In this document: positions 7,775 through 8,381 of the stretch, piece by piece
Layout of the letters: each line of letters begins with the position of its first letter
Position numbering within the stretch: position 1 is the first letter of the stretch
Source of the DNA: JBBDYQ01 sp035553855
Lineage (GTDB): Bacteria; Actinomycetota; Thermoleophilia; Solirubrobacterales; Thermoleophilaceae
Direction: 5' to 3'
Length of the DNA: 8,381 bases
NCBI GenBank assembly: GCA_035553855.1
Contig: DATMJO010000108.1
Span: forward strand, 1-8,381
Position numbers and translations under genes: made by a program
Notes under the pieces: generated by a model
The model's database searches: none
What the model saw: only the letters and a program-made list of their open reading frames with translations
What the model was told of the DNA's origin: nothing

Positions 7775-8381
7775 TGGCAGCAATCCTCGGGAAGAAAATC
7801 GGCATGACCCAGGTCTTCGCCGAGGACGGCCGCGTCGAGCGCGTCACGGTGGTCGAGGCCGGCCCCTGCTGGGTCACCGGCATCCGCACGCATGAGCGCG
7901 ACGGCTACGAGGCCGTCCAGCTCGCGTTCGGCGAGACCACGGAGAAGTCGCTCAACCGGCCGCTGCTCGGCCACCTCAAGAAGGCCGACGCGCCGGCGCT
8001 GCGCCACGTTGCGGAGTTCCGCGACGAGGCGGGCGAGCTGCAGGTGGGCGAGCAGGTCACCGTCGATGCCTTCGAGAAGGGCGACACGGTCAAGGTGTCG
8101 GGCGTCTCCAAGGGCAAGGGCTTCCAGGGCACCATCAAGCGCCACAACTTCTCCCGTGGCCCGGTCAGCCACGGCTCGCACAACGTGCGCGCCCCGGGCT
8201 CGATCGGCGCCTCCGCCACGCCCTCGCGCGTGTTCAAGGGCATCCGCGGCCCCGGCCAGATGGGCAACAAGCGCATCACCCAGAAGGGCCTGACGGTCGT
8301 GGACGTCATCCCGGGCGACAACCTGCTGCTGCTGCGCGGCTCGGTGCCCGGGCCCAAGGGCACCGAGCCGCGCAGCAGCAG
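7774..8381 (+). CDS. rplC: 50S ribosomal protein L3, 3'-truncated by the window
   Basis: Open from ATG 7774 to the window end, 202 complete codons with no stop. L3 is an early-assembly 50S protein with a loop reaching towards the peptidyl-transferase centre. The N-terminus has the typical ILGKKIGMTQVF (residues 4-15), the middle has SKGKGFQGTIKRHNFSRGP (112-130), and the central extension has SHGSHNVRAPGSIG (132-145) followed by TPSRVFKG and GQMGNKRIT. The glutamine that is methylated in E. coli L3 (in GQNQTPG) is replaced here by alanine in ASATPS, as in other actinobacterial L3 proteins I recall. Most L3 proteins are 205-220 residues, so only a few C-terminal residues are missing. There is no SD, consistent with coupling to rpsJ through the one-base overlap. 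rplD would be expected next. Confidence 0.97.
   Translation, partial: MAAILGKKIGMTQVFAEDGRVERVTVVEAGPCWVTGIRTHERDGYEAVQLAFGETTEKSLNRPLLGHLKKADAPALRHVAEFRDEAGELQVGEQVTVDAFEKGDTVKVSGVSKGKGFQGTIKRHNFSRGPVSHGSHNVRAPGSIGASATPSRVFKGIRGPGQMGNKRITQKGLTVVDVIPGDNLLLLRGSVPGPKGTEPRSS

Overview
The window is GC-rich bacterial DNA. It contains the start of a ribosomal-protein supercluster: rpsL, rpsG, fusA, tuf, rpsJ and rplC, i.e. the str operon running into the S10 operon. Upstream of it are three unrelated genes. High GC, GTG starts, few Shine-Dalgarno (SD) sites, TGCTAnnnT-type -10 motifs close to start codons, and actinobacterial-looking EF-Tu, S12 and L3 proteins suggest an actinobacterium. A deep lineage such as Thermoleophilia (Solirubrobacterales or Gaiellales) fits best, but this is inference and no 16S gene is present to test it.

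Layout. 1-822 (+) is the 3' part of a multi-helix DMT/NIPA-like transporter. 853-1455 (+) is a four-helix membrane protein of unknown function, probably leaderless. 1406-2254 (-) is an alpha/beta hydrolase with an intact Ser-Asp-His triad; its 3' end overlaps the membrane protein tail-to-tail and its 5' end lies back-to-back with rpsL. 2276-3145 (+) is rpsL-rpsG, tightly coupled (3 nt gap) and apparently transcribed from a promoter about 10 nt before the rpsL start. 3146-3308 is intergenic, with three copies of a near-perfect palindrome and a GC-rich hairpin. 3309-3908 (-) is a four-helix membrane protein on the opposite strand, which splits the str operon. 3836-4001 holds a candidate fusA promoter and leader containing a textbook intrinsic terminator. 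4002-8381 (+) is fusA-tuf-rpsJ-rplC, with hairpins in the fusA-tuf and tuf-rpsJ gaps; rplC runs off the window end.

The main genes work together in translation. S12 and S7 form parts of the 30S decoding and tRNA-exit regions, EF-G translocates, EF-Tu delivers aminoacyl-tRNA, S10 is a 30S protein that also serves as NusE, and L3 lies near the peptidyl-transferase centre. The gene content is ordinary. The second-look items are regulatory and architectural: the split of rpsLG from fusA-tuf by an antisense gene and a palindrome cluster, the terminator with a competing pairing in the fusA leader, the very short rpsL leader, and the basic insertion in S12. I found no convincing new multi-gene system such as a defence locus, CRISPR array or mobile element with a transposase.
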